From Lachnospiraceae bacterium (GTDB taxonomy: Bacteria; Bacillota; Clostridia; Lachnospirales; Lachnospiraceae), in contig JAAWKM010000008.1 in assembly GCA_022797375.1 (NCBI GenBank), positions 1-46,968 on the forward strand: a stretch of DNA of 46,968 nucleotides, read 5' to 3'. Below the pieces are notes generated by a model. That model saw only the letters and a program-made list of their open reading frames with translations, was not told the DNA's origin and did not search any database. Both the position numbers and the translations under genes were made by a program. Positions 25,012 to 34,133 of this stretch are shown here, piece by piece (the stretch's first letter is position 1; each line of letters begins with the position of its first letter).

Positions 25012-25132
25012 TAATTTACAACTTTGTATTGTATTTATTCCAGACAATAATGTATAATAATTACCTGGCAGGCAATACGTTTATAAATATGAAAATATAA
25101 ATTGTGGTAAAAAACTTTAATGGAGGCTGGTT

Positions 25133-26284
25133 ATGGATAAATACGAATTTATTGCCCCATGCCATTTTGGGCTGGAAGCAGTTTTAAAAAGGGAGATTAC
25201 AGAACTTGGATATGAAATAACACATGTAGAGGATGGTAAAGTAACTTTTACGGGGAATGAAAGTGCAATATGCCGTGCAAATATCTTTCTAAGGACAACA
25301 GAACGTGTGCTTTTGAAAGTGGGAAGTTTTAAGGCGGAAACATTTGACGCGCTCTTTGAGAATACAAAAGCACTCCCCTGGGAAAATTTTATACCAGAAA
25401 ATGGAAGGTTCTGGGTTACAAAAGCAACATCAGTCAAAAGTAAACTTTTTAGTCCGTCAGATATACAATCAATTATGAAAAAAGCTATAGTTGAACGTCT
25501 GAAATCCAAATATAATATAAACTGGTTTAAAGAGGATGGCGCTTCATTTCCTATACGGGTTACAATTATGAAAGATGAAGTTACAATAGGGCTTGATACA
25601 TCTGGAGAATCACTCCATAAACGTGGATACCGCAAGGCTGTTGTTAAAGCTCCTATTACAGAGACACTTGCTGCTGCACTGCTTATGCTTACGCCCTGGA
25701 ATAAAGACCGTATATTGGCAGACCCGTTTTGTGGGAGTGGTACTTTTCCTATAGAAGCAGCACTTATCGGCGCTAATATTGCACCTGGTATTAACCGTTC
25801 CTTTACTGCTGAAGAATGGACACATATTGTCCCTAAAAAAGAATGGTATAATGCTGTGAATGAGGCACAGGACTTAATAATAAACGGATTAGACATGGAT
25901 ATACAAGGTTATGATATAAGTAATGATGCAATTAAAGCAGCAATGGAAAATGCCAGGAATGCAGGGGTAGACCATCTTATACATTTCCAAAGACGTGCAC
26001 TTGGGCAGTTCAGCCATAGAAAGAAATATGGGTTTATTATAACAAATCCACCATATGGGAAGCGTCTTGATTTACCAGATGAAATCCCTTCTTTATATAA
26101 AGAACTTGGACAGGTATATGGAAAACTTGATGAATGGTCAATGTATCTTATAACTGCTTATGAACAGGCAGAAAAATATATTGGCAGGAAAGCTGATAAG
26201 AACCGCAAAATATATAATGGAATGATAAAAACATATTTTTACCAGTATTATGGCAAAAAACCTCCAAAACGTTTAAAAGAATAA
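25133..26284 (+). CDS. rRNA (guanine-N2-)methyltransferase, RlmL/YpsC family with THUMP domain
   Basis: Predicted 23S rRNA base methyltransferase. An N-terminal ferredoxin-like/THUMP part covers about 1-160 (HFGLEAVLKREITELGY). The Rossmann part has motif I ADPFCGSGTFPIEAA (Asp197 onwards) and the amino-methylating NPPYG (305-309). Asp255-like acidic residues in GYDIS suit SAM binding. The 383 residues match B. subtilis YpsC rather than the longer bifunctional E. coli RlmL. It stands alone behind the large repeat region and is followed 49 nt later by the ABC exporter genes. A GGAGG-like site precedes the ATG. Confidence 0.9.
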   Translation: MDKYEFIAPCHFGLEAVLKREITELGYEITHVEDGKVTFTGNESAICRANIFLRTTERVLLKVGSFKAETFDALFENTKALPWENFIPENGRFWVTKATSVKSKLFSPSDIQSIMKKAIVERLKSKYNINWFKEDGASFPIRVTIMKDEVTIGLDTSGESLHKRGYRKAVVKAPITETLAAALLMLTPWNKDRILADPFCGSGTFPIEAALIGANIAPGINRSFTAEEWTHIVPKKEWYNAVNEAQDLIINGLDMDIQGYDISNDAIKAAMENARNAGVDHLIHFQRRALGQFSHRKKYGFIITNPPYGKRLDLPDEIPSLYKELGQVYGKLDEWSMYLITAYEQAEKYIGRKADKNRKIYNGMIKTYFYQYYGKKPPKRLKE

Positions 26285-26332
26285 AAAAACAAACTATATA
26301 AATTATTTTTGCAGAAATGAGGTTAAGGGCAA

Positions 26333-28045
26333 ATGAAGGAATTACTTGTCTATATAAAGGAGTATACCAGGGAGTGTATACTTGGACCGTTTTTTAAATT
26401 ATTAGAGGCATGTTTTGACCTGGCAGTGCCACTTGTAATGGCGTCAGTTATTGACAAAGGTATTGCATCAGGTGATAAGGGATATATTTTTAAATATGGT
26501 GGCATTTTAATACTGCTTGCAGTTATAGGGCTCACATGTTCAATTACTGCACAGTTTTTCGCTGCCAAAGCTGCTACAGGCTTTGCAGCAAATATAAGAT
26601 ATGCTTTATTTAAACATATAGAGTCGCTTTCATTTACGGAGATGGATAGTATAGGCACATCTACAATGATTACCCGTATGACAAGTGATATAAACCAGCT
26701 GCAGTCTGGTGTTAATATGGCATTAAGGCTTTTCCTGCGCTCACCGTTTATTGTTTTTGGCGCTGCTGTTATGGCATTTACAATAGATGTAAAAGCTGCA
26801 GTTATATTTGTAATTGTAATTCCACTTCTTGCCATTGTTGTATTTGGAATAATGTTAGCCAGTATGCCATTATTTAAAAAAGTACAGTCAAGGCTTGACA
26901 ATGTAATGGGCATTACAAGGCAGAACCTTACTGGTGTGCGTGTAATACGTGCTTTTAATAAAGAACCAGCAGAAATTGAAAACTTTGCAGATAGTAATGA
27001 AAAACTGGCTTCAATGCAGCTTTTTGTAGGAAGGATATCTGCACTTGCGAACCCTGTTACTTATGTAATGGTTAATATAGCACTTATAGCACTTTTGTGG
27101 ACTGGCGGTATACAGGTTGATGCAGGAAACCTTACGCAAGGGGAAATAGTTGCACTTGTTAATTATATGTCCCAGATACTTGTTGAACTTGTAAAGCTTG
27201 CCAATACAATAGTGCTTTCTACAAAGGCGGTGGCATGCGGTGGCAGGGTACAGGCAATACTTGCAGTTAATTCTTCAATGGAGGAAGGGGACTATAGTTC
27301 TGTAAGCACGGCAGAAGGCGGGCTGGAGGTAGAATTTGAACATGCCAGCATGATGTACAAAGGAGCAGGGGCTGATTCTGTTTCAGATATAAGCTTTAAA
27401 GCAGGTCCAGGAAGTGTAACAGGCATTATTGGGGGTACAGGTTCTGGCAAGTCTACACTTGTGAACCTTATACCAAGATTTTATGATGTTTCAGAGGGGT
27501 GTGTGAAAGTTGGCGGCAGGGATGTAAAGTCATACAAGATGGACACACTAAGACAGAAGACTGGCATAGTATTGCAAAAGTCTGTTCTTTTTCATGGGAC
27601 AATACGTGATAATATATTATGGGGTAATCCGGATGCTACAGATGAAGAGGTAATAGAAGCACTAAAAGCCGCCCAGGCATGGGAAATTGTGCAGGGCAAG
27701 GAAAAAGGCCTTGACTATGTTATAGAACAAGGCGGGCGAAACCTTTCAGGCGGACAGAAGCAGAGGCTTGCAATAGCCAGGGCACTTGTGCGCAAACCGC
27801 CAGTCCTGGTTTTTGATGACAGTTCTTCTGCATTGGACTTTGCCACAGAAGCAAAACTTAGGAAATCATTACAAGAACTGGAATATAATCCTACTATATT
27901 TATAGTATCCCAAAGGACTTCATCAATCCAGCATGCAGATAATATCCTTGTACTGGAAGACGGCGTACTTGTGGGGCAGGGGACACATGAAGAACTTGTA
28001 AATAATTGTGAAGTTTACAAGGAAATATATAATTCCCAGTCATAA
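26333..28045 (+). CDS. ABC exporter half-transporter, degenerate-site subunit
   Basis: Membrane exporter with a six-helix domain (about 1-310) fused to an ATPase. Walker A is GGTGSGKS (367-374) and the signature LSGGQKQ (471-477) is intact, but the catalytic Glu after Walker B is Asp496 (VFDDSSSALD) and the H-loop His is Gln527 (VSQRTSS). These changes are typical of the non-hydrolysing half of heterodimeric exporters such as TM287/288, LmrCD and BmrCD. The partner with a full set of residues is the next gene, 60 nt on. Known relatives expel drugs, lipids or peptides; the substrate here is unknown. Confidence 0.92.
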   Translation: MKELLVYIKEYTRECILGPFFKLLEACFDLAVPLVMASVIDKGIASGDKGYIFKYGGILILLAVIGLTCSITAQFFAAKAATGFAANIRYALFKHIESLSFTEMDSIGTSTMITRMTSDINQLQSGVNMALRLFLRSPFIVFGAAVMAFTIDVKAAVIFVIVIPLLAIVVFGIMLASMPLFKKVQSRLDNVMGITRQNLTGVRVIRAFNKEPAEIENFADSNEKLASMQLFVGRISALANPVTYVMVNIALIALLWTGGIQVDAGNLTQGEIVALVNYMSQILVELVKLANTIVLSTKAVACGGRVQAILAVNSSMEEGDYSSVSTAEGGLEVEFEHASMMYKGAGADSVSDISFKAGPGSVTGIIGGTGSGKSTLVNLIPRFYDVSEGCVKVGGRDVKSYKMDTLRQKTGIVLQKSVLFHGTIRDNILWGNPDATDEEVIEALKAAQAWEIVQGKEKGLDYVIEQGGRNLSGGQKQRLAIARALVRKPPVLVFDDSSSALDFATEAKLRKSLQELEYNPTIFIVSQRTSSIQHADNILVLEDGVLVGQGTHEELVNNCEVYKEIYNSQS

Positions 28046-28105
28046 GCAGGGCTTTCTTTGTGGTATAAGTATTATAGGTGGATTTAAGATATAATGGAGG
28101 AAGTA

Positions 28106-29848
28106 ATGAAAAAAGTAAAAAATAATGATACCATAAAAATGGTTTTAAATTATATTAAGAAGTACAGGGTTTCAGTTGTATTATCACTTTTATTTGCTGC
28201 TGTAACTGTGGTCCTTACCCTGTATCTTCCTATCCTTACTGGTGATGCGGTTGACTATATGATTGGAAAGGGCAGGGTGGATTTTGAAAAGCTTGCAGGG
28301 CTTATAGCTAAAATGGCTGTAATAATATGTCTTACAGGGATATCACAATGGATTATGAATATATGTAATAATAAAATCACATATAATGTTGTAAGGGATA
28401 TAAGGGAAGATGCATTTAACAGGGTGGAAATACTACCACTTAAATACCTTGATGCACATGCGCCAGGAGATATTGCCAGCCGTATTATTGCAGATGCGGA
28501 CCAGTTTGCGGACGGGCTTCTTATGGGATTTACACAGGCATTTACAGGAGTGCTGTCAATTATAGGCACACTTTTGTTTATGTTAAGCATTAATGTATGG
28601 ATAACTATAGTAGTCGTAGTTGTAACGCCGCTTTCATTTTTTGTTGCAGGTTTTATTTCAAGAAGGACATATAAAATGTTCCAGATGCAGTCAGCAGCAA
28701 GAGGTGAGCAGACTTCACTTATTGATGAAATGATAGGGAACCAGAAAGTTGTCCAGGCGTACAGCCATGAAGATGAAGCACTGGAAAGGTTTGCGGATAT
28801 AAATAAAAGGCTGGCAAAATATTCACTGGATGCAACATTTTATTCATCAATTACAAACCCGGCAACCAGGTTTGTAAATAACCTTGTATATGCAGGTGTT
28901 GGCATTACAGGTGCACTATTTGTATTAAATGGTTTTATTACAGTGGGAGGGCTTTCCTGCTTCTTAGGTTATGCCAACCAGTATACAAAGCCCTTTAATG
29001 AAATATCAGGGGTTGTGACAGAGTTACAGAATGCACTTGCATGTGCTGCACGCATATTTGCACTTGCCAATGAAGAACCACAAGTGCCAGATGCAAGTGA
29101 TGCCAAAGCACCAGAAACCGTAAAAGGTGAAGTTGTATTTGACAATGTACATTTCTCATATGTGCCAGGGCAGAAGCTTATTACAGGTTTTAACCTGCAT
29201 GTAAAGCCAGGACAGCGCATAGCCATTGTTGGGCCTACAGGATGTGGCAAGACTACTCTTATTAACCTTGTAATGAGGTTTTATGATGCTACAAGCGGAA
29301 GCATCAGGGTTGATGGCACTGATATAAAAGATATGACAAGGAAAAGCCTGCGCGGCAATATAGGAATGGTGCTGCAGGAAACATGGATTAAGGATGGCAC
29401 AATATTTGATAATATAGTAATAGGAAAACCAGAAGCATCAATGGAAGAGGTTATAGAGGCAGCAAAAGCATCACATGCACATAGTTTTATAAAAAGGCTT
29501 CCAGATGGCTATGATACAATAGTTAAAGAAGATGGCAGCAGCCTTTCCGGTGGGCAGAAACAGCTTTTGTGCATAGCCAGGGTAATGCTGTGCAGCCCTC
29601 CAATGCTTATTCTGGATGAGGCAACCTCTTCTATAGATACACGTACAGAAGTTAAAATACAGAATGCATTTGCAAAGCTTATGGAGGGCAGGACTAGTTT
29701 TATAGTTGCACACCGCCTTTCCACAATACAAAATGCTGATATAATACTTGTAATGAAAGATGGCAATATAATAGAGCAGGGCAGCCATGAGAAACTGCTT
29801 GAAAAGGGAGGTTTTTATGCAAACTTATATAACAGCCAGTTTGCATGA
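28106..29848 (+). CDS. ABC exporter half-transporter, catalytically complete subunit
   Basis: Partner of the preceding half-transporter. The membrane domain covers about 1-320, then Walker A GPTGCGKTT, signature LSGGQKQ, Walker B LILDEATSSID with catalytic Glu505, and H-loop His536 in VAHRLSTI. All are canonical, so it should supply the working ATP site. I start at ATG 28106 because GGAGG lies 5 nt before it; the ATG at 28094 contains that very site and would be read without one. The two-component system begins 55 nt after its stop, which points to a joint operon. Confidence 0.93.
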   Translation: MKKVKNNDTIKMVLNYIKKYRVSVVLSLLFAAVTVVLTLYLPILTGDAVDYMIGKGRVDFEKLAGLIAKMAVIICLTGISQWIMNICNNKITYNVVRDIREDAFNRVEILPLKYLDAHAPGDIASRIIADADQFADGLLMGFTQAFTGVLSIIGTLLFMLSINVWITIVVVVVTPLSFFVAGFISRRTYKMFQMQSAARGEQTSLIDEMIGNQKVVQAYSHEDEALERFADINKRLAKYSLDATFYSSITNPATRFVNNLVYAGVGITGALFVLNGFITVGGLSCFLGYANQYTKPFNEISGVVTELQNALACAARIFALANEEPQVPDASDAKAPETVKGEVVFDNVHFSYVPGQKLITGFNLHVKPGQRIAIVGPTGCGKTTLINLVMRFYDATSGSIRVDGTDIKDMTRKSLRGNIGMVLQETWIKDGTIFDNIVIGKPEASMEEVIEAAKASHAHSFIKRLPDGYDTIVKEDGSSLSGGQKQLLCIARVMLCSPPMLILDEATSSIDTRTEVKIQNAFAKLMEGRTSFIVAHRLSTIQNADIILVMKDGNIIEQGSHEKLLEKGGFYANLYNSQFA

Positions 29849-29903
29849 CCAGATACAAAAATGATACATGCTGGCTGTAAATTAAAGGGCATGGAGGCTG
29901 TTT

Positions 29904-30569
29904 ATGAATAAAATATTAGTAGTAGAAGATGAAGAAGCCATTGCTGCATTAATAAGAATGAATTTAACAAAAGCCGGGTACCAGTGTGACCTGGCTTTCA
30001 GTGGTGATAAAGGTGCGGACATGCTTTCTGAAAATAATTATGATTTATGTATTTTTGATATAATGCTTCCTGGGTTTAACGGCTATGAACTGCTGTCTTA
30101 TGCAAAATCACTTGAAATCCCGGTTATTTTTGTTACAGCCAAAGGAACTGTAGAGGATAAGGTGAAAGGTTTAAAATCTGGTGCAGATGATTATATTACT
30201 AAGCCATTTGAAGTGCTTGAACTTCTTGCAAGGGTAGAAAATGTTTTAAGACGTTTTAATAAAACAGGCAGGTATATAAATATTGCGGGGATCCAGATAG
30301 ACACAACAGCACGTATTGTAAAAAAGGATGGTGAAATCCTTAAACTTACGTATAAAGAGTATGATTTGCTGCTTCTTTTTACAAGAAACCCAGGTACAGC
30401 GCTTTACAGGGAAACTATATATGAAAGGGTGTGGGACAGCCCATATATGGGTGACAGCAGGACAGTTGATTTACATGTCCAGCGTCTGCGTAAGAAAGCA
30501 GGGCTTGAAAAAAATATTGAGGCAGTGTACAAAGTTGGATACAGGTTTGTAGCAGGGGAAAATGGATGA
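29904..30569 (+). CDS. OmpR/PhoB-family response regulator
   Basis: Transcription factor of a two-component system. The receiver domain has acidic residues in VVEDEE, phospho-acceptor Asp52 (LCIFDIMLPG), Thr78 and Lys100 (YITKPFE). The winged-helix effector follows (LTYKEYDLLLLF, then RTVDLHVQRLRKK and YKVGYRF). The 221 residues are normal. Its end overlaps the start of the histidine kinase gene by four bases (ATGA), so they are coupled. It sits directly after the exporter pair and may control it, as is common for exporters in Firmicutes. Confidence 0.95.
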   Translation: MNKILVVEDEEAIAALIRMNLTKAGYQCDLAFSGDKGADMLSENNYDLCIFDIMLPGFNGYELLSYAKSLEIPVIFVTAKGTVEDKVKGLKSGADDYITKPFEVLELLARVENVLRRFNKTGRYINIAGIQIDTTARIVKKDGEILKLTYKEYDLLLLFTRNPGTALYRETIYERVWDSPYMGDSRTVDLHVQRLRKKAGLEKNIEAVYKVGYRFVAGENG

Positions 30570-31966
30570 AATTATTCTGGAAATTATTTATAACAATGTT
30601 AGGCTTTGTAACAGCGGCATTTATGGTATTTGGCAATATAATTATAAATATTCCGTTTAAATCTTCTATTGAAAGGGAAAAAGACAGAAGCGTGGAGGAA
30701 ATGCATATACTGCTGTATGCCTTTACAGCTTCACTTGACGGGCTGCCAGACGGGTACATGGCATCAGCGCTTGCAGTTACAGAGATAACAAAATCACTGG
30801 AAAAGAATCTTAGAAATAACAATATCGTTGTTTATAATGAAGACAGGGAAATAATATATAATAGCAGCAGTTATGAAAGTATGCTGGTTAATGCAAGCCA
30901 AAAAGAAGATTATGGCATATGCAGTATAACAAAACACAATGGAAGTTATTTTACAGAGTGTTTTTTTAAGGTTAGAAGCAAAGCTGGCAATTATTATATT
31001 GGGATAAATAAAGAGATAGATTTTATATTTGAGGACAGGGAAATATTATATAATAATTACAGGCTTGCACTTATTGTGTTGTTTATATTTTCAGCAGTCC
31101 TGTCTTTTTTATTTTCTATAGGGTTTACAAGGCCTGTAAGAAAACTTTCTGCTGCTGCAAAGGATTTCGCAAATGGCAATTACCAAAGGCGTGTAAAACC
31201 ATCAGGCAATGACGAAGTTACAGCCCTTGTCAATGATTTTAACAGCATGGCAGGGCAGCTTGAAGATAATATACACAAACTGGAAGAGGATGCAAGAAAA
31301 CAGGAAGAGTTTACAGAAGCATTTTCACATGAATTAAAGACGCCGCTTACTTCGGTTATTGGTTATTCAGACATGCTGCGTTCAATGGATTTGCCAAAGG
31401 AAGATATTGTAACGTCCGCAAGTTATATTTTTAAGGAGGGTAAACGGCTTGAAAGGCTTGCCTATAAAATGATGGAACTTTCATTTGCAGACAGGCAGGA
31501 AATAGAAATGGCAGCAGTGGACACAGAAGAGCTTGCGGAAAAAATACAGAAAAATACAGAATACATTTTAAGAGAAAAGGAAATTATTTTAACAACAGAT
31601 ATAGAAAAAAGTGTTATATACGGAGATATGGACTTACTCCAGTCATTGTTTTTAAATCTTGTTGATAATGCACGTAAAGCATGCAGTGAGGGTGGCAGCA
31701 TTATACTGGAAGGAAAGGACTGCAAAGAGGAATATAAGTTCTATGTAAAAGACAATGGCTGTGGCATACCAGAAAATGAAACAGAAAAAATTAAAGAAGC
31801 ATTTTATATGGTAGATAAATCACGTGCAAGAAAAGAAGGCGGTGCGGGCATAGGGCTTGCACTATGTGTTAAAATAGCGGGGCTCCATAATGCGGGATTT
31901 GAAATAAAAAGCAGTGAAGGAAAAGGTACACAGGTTATATTAAGTTTTAAGAAGCAAATGTTATAG
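30566..31966 (+). CDS. Sensor histidine kinase (HAMP, HisKA, HATPase)
   Basis: Membrane sensor for the preceding regulator. One helix near residues 5-27, an extracytoplasmic sensing part of about 130 residues, a second helix near 163-185, then a HAMP linker and the dimerisation helix with His255 in HELKTPLTSVIGYS. The kinase domain shows the N box (NLVDNARKA), DNGCGIP and GAGIGLALC. The 466 residues are usual. The signal is unknown; the external part shows no known fold. It overlaps the regulator by 4 nt, and the next gene starts 10 nt after its stop. Confidence 0.95.
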   Translation: MKLFWKLFITMLGFVTAAFMVFGNIIINIPFKSSIEREKDRSVEEMHILLYAFTASLDGLPDGYMASALAVTEITKSLEKNLRNNNIVVYNEDREIIYNSSSYESMLVNASQKEDYGICSITKHNGSYFTECFFKVRSKAGNYYIGINKEIDFIFEDREILYNNYRLALIVLFIFSAVLSFLFSIGFTRPVRKLSAAAKDFANGNYQRRVKPSGNDEVTALVNDFNSMAGQLEDNIHKLEEDARKQEEFTEAFSHELKTPLTSVIGYSDMLRSMDLPKEDIVTSASYIFKEGKRLERLAYKMMELSFADRQEIEMAAVDTEELAEKIQKNTEYILREKEIILTTDIEKSVIYGDMDLLQSLFLNLVDNARKACSEGGSIILEGKDCKEEYKFYVKDNGCGIPENETEKIKEAFYMVDKSRARKEGGAGIGLALCVKIAGLHNAGFEIKSSEGKGTQVILSFKKQML

Positions 31967-31976
31967 AAAGGGAAAA

Positions 31977-32819
31977 ATGAACAAGAAGAAACAGGTTATA
32001 TATACAGCAGCAGGCATTCTTTTTATCTGCCTGCTTTTTATGGCAGCAGTGGTTTCACCTGGATATTTTAAGAATTATACAGACAGGCAGCTTTTTAATA
32101 AAATAGAATATATAAGTGCGGGATATGATACATATGAGGTAATATACACATCATTTGCAGAGAAGATAAGGGCAATAGGCAGAATCACTAATAGTGGTAC
32201 AGGCTATAATTCTGTAAAAATAAATGATGCAGATTTTGATTATAAATATATTAATAAAATAATCAGAAAAGAGTTTAATGTTTTATACAAATGTGGTGTG
32301 CTGCAAAGAAAAATACGTCCAAAAGCCAAAAAAATGGTTTCATGTGAAAAATATATTTTATACCCGTCTGTTGAAAAGAGCGATTTAAAAGGCATATCAT
32401 TTATAAAGGCTGTCTATAAATTAAAAAAAGGGATAATAGAAGTTTATATAGATGAGGAATACCATAAAATATATGATTTTATAATTCCGTTTCCGCTATA
32501 CCAGATACAGAAGGTCCATGTACAGGTACAGAAAGAAAAAGCAAAAAAATTTGCAGGAACTGTTACTTATACAGATGTATACAGCAAGGATGAATATGTA
32601 ATTAACACATATTATGATGATATGGTAAATTTGCTGGAATATTATGATTATAACGCATCAGGCAGCATATTATTATCAAAATATATAGATAATGTATTTT
32701 ACAATGGGGTTATAGAATTTGATGATGGCACGGCAATTGAAACAGGGAAATGGAATTATATAGAAACATCAGGAACAGAGTACTACCATATAGGTATTAA
32801 TTTAAAATATAAACTTTAA
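31977..32819 (+). CDS. Membrane-anchored protein of unknown function, co-transcribed with the two-component system
   Basis: A 280-residue protein with an uncleaved or cleavable N-terminal helix (about 8-27) and an external part rich in Tyr, Lys and Ile. I do not recognise a family. Alternating patterns (VHVQVQKEKAKKFAGTVTY) suggest beta structure. It starts 10 nt after the histidine kinase stop, with GAAAGGG-type translation signals, so it belongs to the exporter/two-component operon. An accessory sensor, lipoprotein-like partner or target of that system is possible, but this is inference from position. The gene is clearly more AT-rich than the exporter genes. Confidence 0.7.
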   Translation: MNKKKQVIYTAAGILFICLLFMAAVVSPGYFKNYTDRQLFNKIEYISAGYDTYEVIYTSFAEKIRAIGRITNSGTGYNSVKINDADFDYKYINKIIRKEFNVLYKCGVLQRKIRPKAKKMVSCEKYILYPSVEKSDLKGISFIKAVYKLKKGIIEVYIDEEYHKIYDFIIPFPLYQIQKVHVQVQKEKAKKFAGTVTYTDVYSKDEYVINTYYDDMVNLLEYYDYNASGSILLSKYIDNVFYNGVIEFDDGTAIETGKWNYIETSGTEYYHIGINLKYKL

Positions 32820-32890
32820 CAGATACTGGTAATATATTATGCATTTATGATACAAATAAGCAATAAAAAGCATGCAGCAGAAAGCTATTA

Positions 32891-32938
32891 TTATCTAAAG
32901 TTTTAAATAAAACATATTTTCATTATAACTTTAGATAA
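32891..32938. promoter_or_regulatory. Perfect 12-bp inverted repeat abutting the vanY-like gene's ribosome binding site
   Basis: TTATCTAAAGTT (32891-32902) and AACTTTAGATAA (32927-32938) with a 24-nt spacer. The second arm runs into AAGGAG (32937-32942), the ribosome binding site of the next gene, so the folded RNA would partly hide it. It could also be an operator. Confidence 0.55.
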
Positions 32939-32951
32939 GGAGAGTGGCAGA

Positions 32952-33782
32952 ATGTTAAAAAGGTTATTTAGAAATGTTTTTTGTTGTGTAATTTGCGCAA
33001 TATTAGTTTCAGGGATATTTTGTTTTATATGTTTAAAAGGAAATGATAAAACAGAAACAGTGGCAAAAACAGGTTATGGTTCTATGTTAAGAAGCAGTTA
33101 TAACCAGAAGAAGGATTCTGCATATTTACAAGATATTACTGTCCTAAAGAAAGAAAACAGTATAAAAAAACATTACAGGGATAAAAAGTGCCTTAATATT
33201 TATAATAAAAATAAGGAATGTCTTATGCTTGTGAACAGGGATAACCCGTTGCCAGAAGATTACAGCTATTCTTTAAAATATATATGCAATGGAAGGCTGC
33301 AGGCATCATCATATCTTTATGATAGTCTTGTCAAAATGCTTGATGATGCTAAAATACAAGGATACAGTTACTGGATAGCTTCTGCATACAGAAGTTATGA
33401 AAAGCAGCAAAGGCTTGTTGAAGAGGATGTAAATATACTTGTTGGGAAGGGCATGTCATATATAAATGCATTAGAAGAAGTTTACAAGGAAACAATGCCA
33501 GCAGGATGTAGTGAACACCAGACAGGGCTTGCTCTTGACATTCTCTGTTCAGGGAATACAAATATGGATGTATCACAGATGGATGAACCTGGCAATAAAT
33601 GGCTGCGTGAGAATTGTTATAAATATGGATTTATATTACGTTATCCAGAAGATAAAAGTGCAGTTACAGGAGTTAATTTTGAACCGTGGCATTTCAGGTA
33701 TGTTGGTAAAGAAGCAGCAAAATATATAACGAAAAACAATATTACGCTTGAGGAATTTTATAAAAAGCTTGGCAATATCTAA
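32952..33782 (+). CDS. VanY-like D-alanyl-D-alanine carboxypeptidase (M15B)
   Basis: Predicted zinc peptidase that trims the last D-Ala from peptidoglycan stem peptides. An N-terminal membrane anchor or signal lies at about 8-28, then a linker and the catalytic domain: SEHQTGLALD (His189, Asp196) and EPWHFRYVG (Glu244, His247), the zinc and catalytic set of the family. SxYRS-type residues appear in IASAYRSYEKQ. The 276 residues fit a single-domain exported enzyme. No VanR/VanS, VanA or VanX is nearby, so this is ordinary wall maturation rather than glycopeptide resistance. An inverted repeat touches its ribosome binding site. Confidence 0.9.
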   Translation: MLKRLFRNVFCCVICAILVSGIFCFICLKGNDKTETVAKTGYGSMLRSSYNQKKDSAYLQDITVLKKENSIKKHYRDKKCLNIYNKNKECLMLVNRDNPLPEDYSYSLKYICNGRLQASSYLYDSLVKMLDDAKIQGYSYWIASAYRSYEKQQRLVEEDVNILVGKGMSYINALEEVYKETMPAGCSEHQTGLALDILCSGNTNMDVSQMDEPGNKWLRENCYKYGFILRYPEDKSAVTGVNFEPWHFRYVGKEAAKYITKNNITLEEFYKKLGNI

Positions 33783-33853
33783 AAAAGCAGAAGCTGGGAC
33801 TTCCACTTTTATGTCTGCTTAACAGGCATCTTATTCTATGTTCTATACTGTCT

Positions 33854-33970
33854 TCTGTCAGACCTGGAATTATAACTGGAAATAGTGTGAAAAATGATTA
33901 TAAGACAGCATTTTTCATTACTATTTGTGCCATGCTTTGCACGGCATGGGGATTTTTATGAAACAGACGT
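33854..33970 (+). repeat. Intergenic palindromic repeat, complete copy (family 1)
   Basis: Reverse-complement match of about 100 bp to 1581-1700, including the hairpin TGTGCCATGC...GCACGGCA and the arms of TGAAAAATG/CATTTTTCA. The left end (CTGTCAGACCTGGAATTATA) matches the outer end of the copy at 24764. Confidence 0.85.
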
Positions 33971-33971
33971 A

Positions 33972-34016
33972 TATGTATAATAATAAATAATTTCTATATA
34001 AGTGAAATGAAAAACA
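33972..34016 (+). repeat. 45-bp por upstream segment, duplicated at 37454-37498
   Basis: Matches 37454-37498 with two mismatches. Here it lies between the family 1 repeat and the por promoter. Confidence 0.8.
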
Positions 34017-34052
34017 TTCATTATTAAAATGAAGAAAATTATATAAAATCCC

Positions 34053-34080
34053 TTTACTTTTTTAGAAAGCAGGATATAAT
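34053..34080 (+). promoter_or_regulatory. Promoter of the por operon
   Basis: TTTACT at 34053-34058, a 16-nt spacer and a perfect TATAAT at 34075-34080. Expected transcript start near 34086. Confidence 0.65.
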
Positions 34081-34084
34081 TAAA

Positions 34085-34133
34085 AATGCCATTTAAAAAC
34101 CAGGCTGGCAATGCCTGGTTTTTAAATGGCATT
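34085..34133 (+). promoter_or_regulatory. Perfect 21-bp hairpin at the predicted 5' end of the por mRNA
   Basis: Arms 34085-34105 and 34113-34133 pair without error around a 7-nt loop. No T run follows, so it is not a normal terminator. It begins at the predicted transcription start. Stem-loops at mRNA 5' ends are known to slow decay. Confidence 0.7.

Larger units (their letters stand above)
24379..25132. other. Non-coding region filled by an inverted pair of structured repeats
   Basis: No believable gene. Open frames at 24473-24688 (minus) and 24630-24908 (plus) encode near-identical nonsense (STLAP...FYAPLRGL) because both read the same repeat. The space holds two inverted copies (24406-24619 and 24764-24976), a 144-bp AT-rich spacer and an added short copy at 24955-25011. 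The last 120 bases form the leader of the rRNA methyltransferase gene; TATAAT at 25053-25058 could be its -10, but the -35 is poor. Confidence 0.75.

Noticed and set aside
32952-33782. Vancomycin resistance locus
   Set aside because: Only a VanY-like carboxypeptidase is present; no ligase, VanH, VanX or VanRS, so resistance is not supported.
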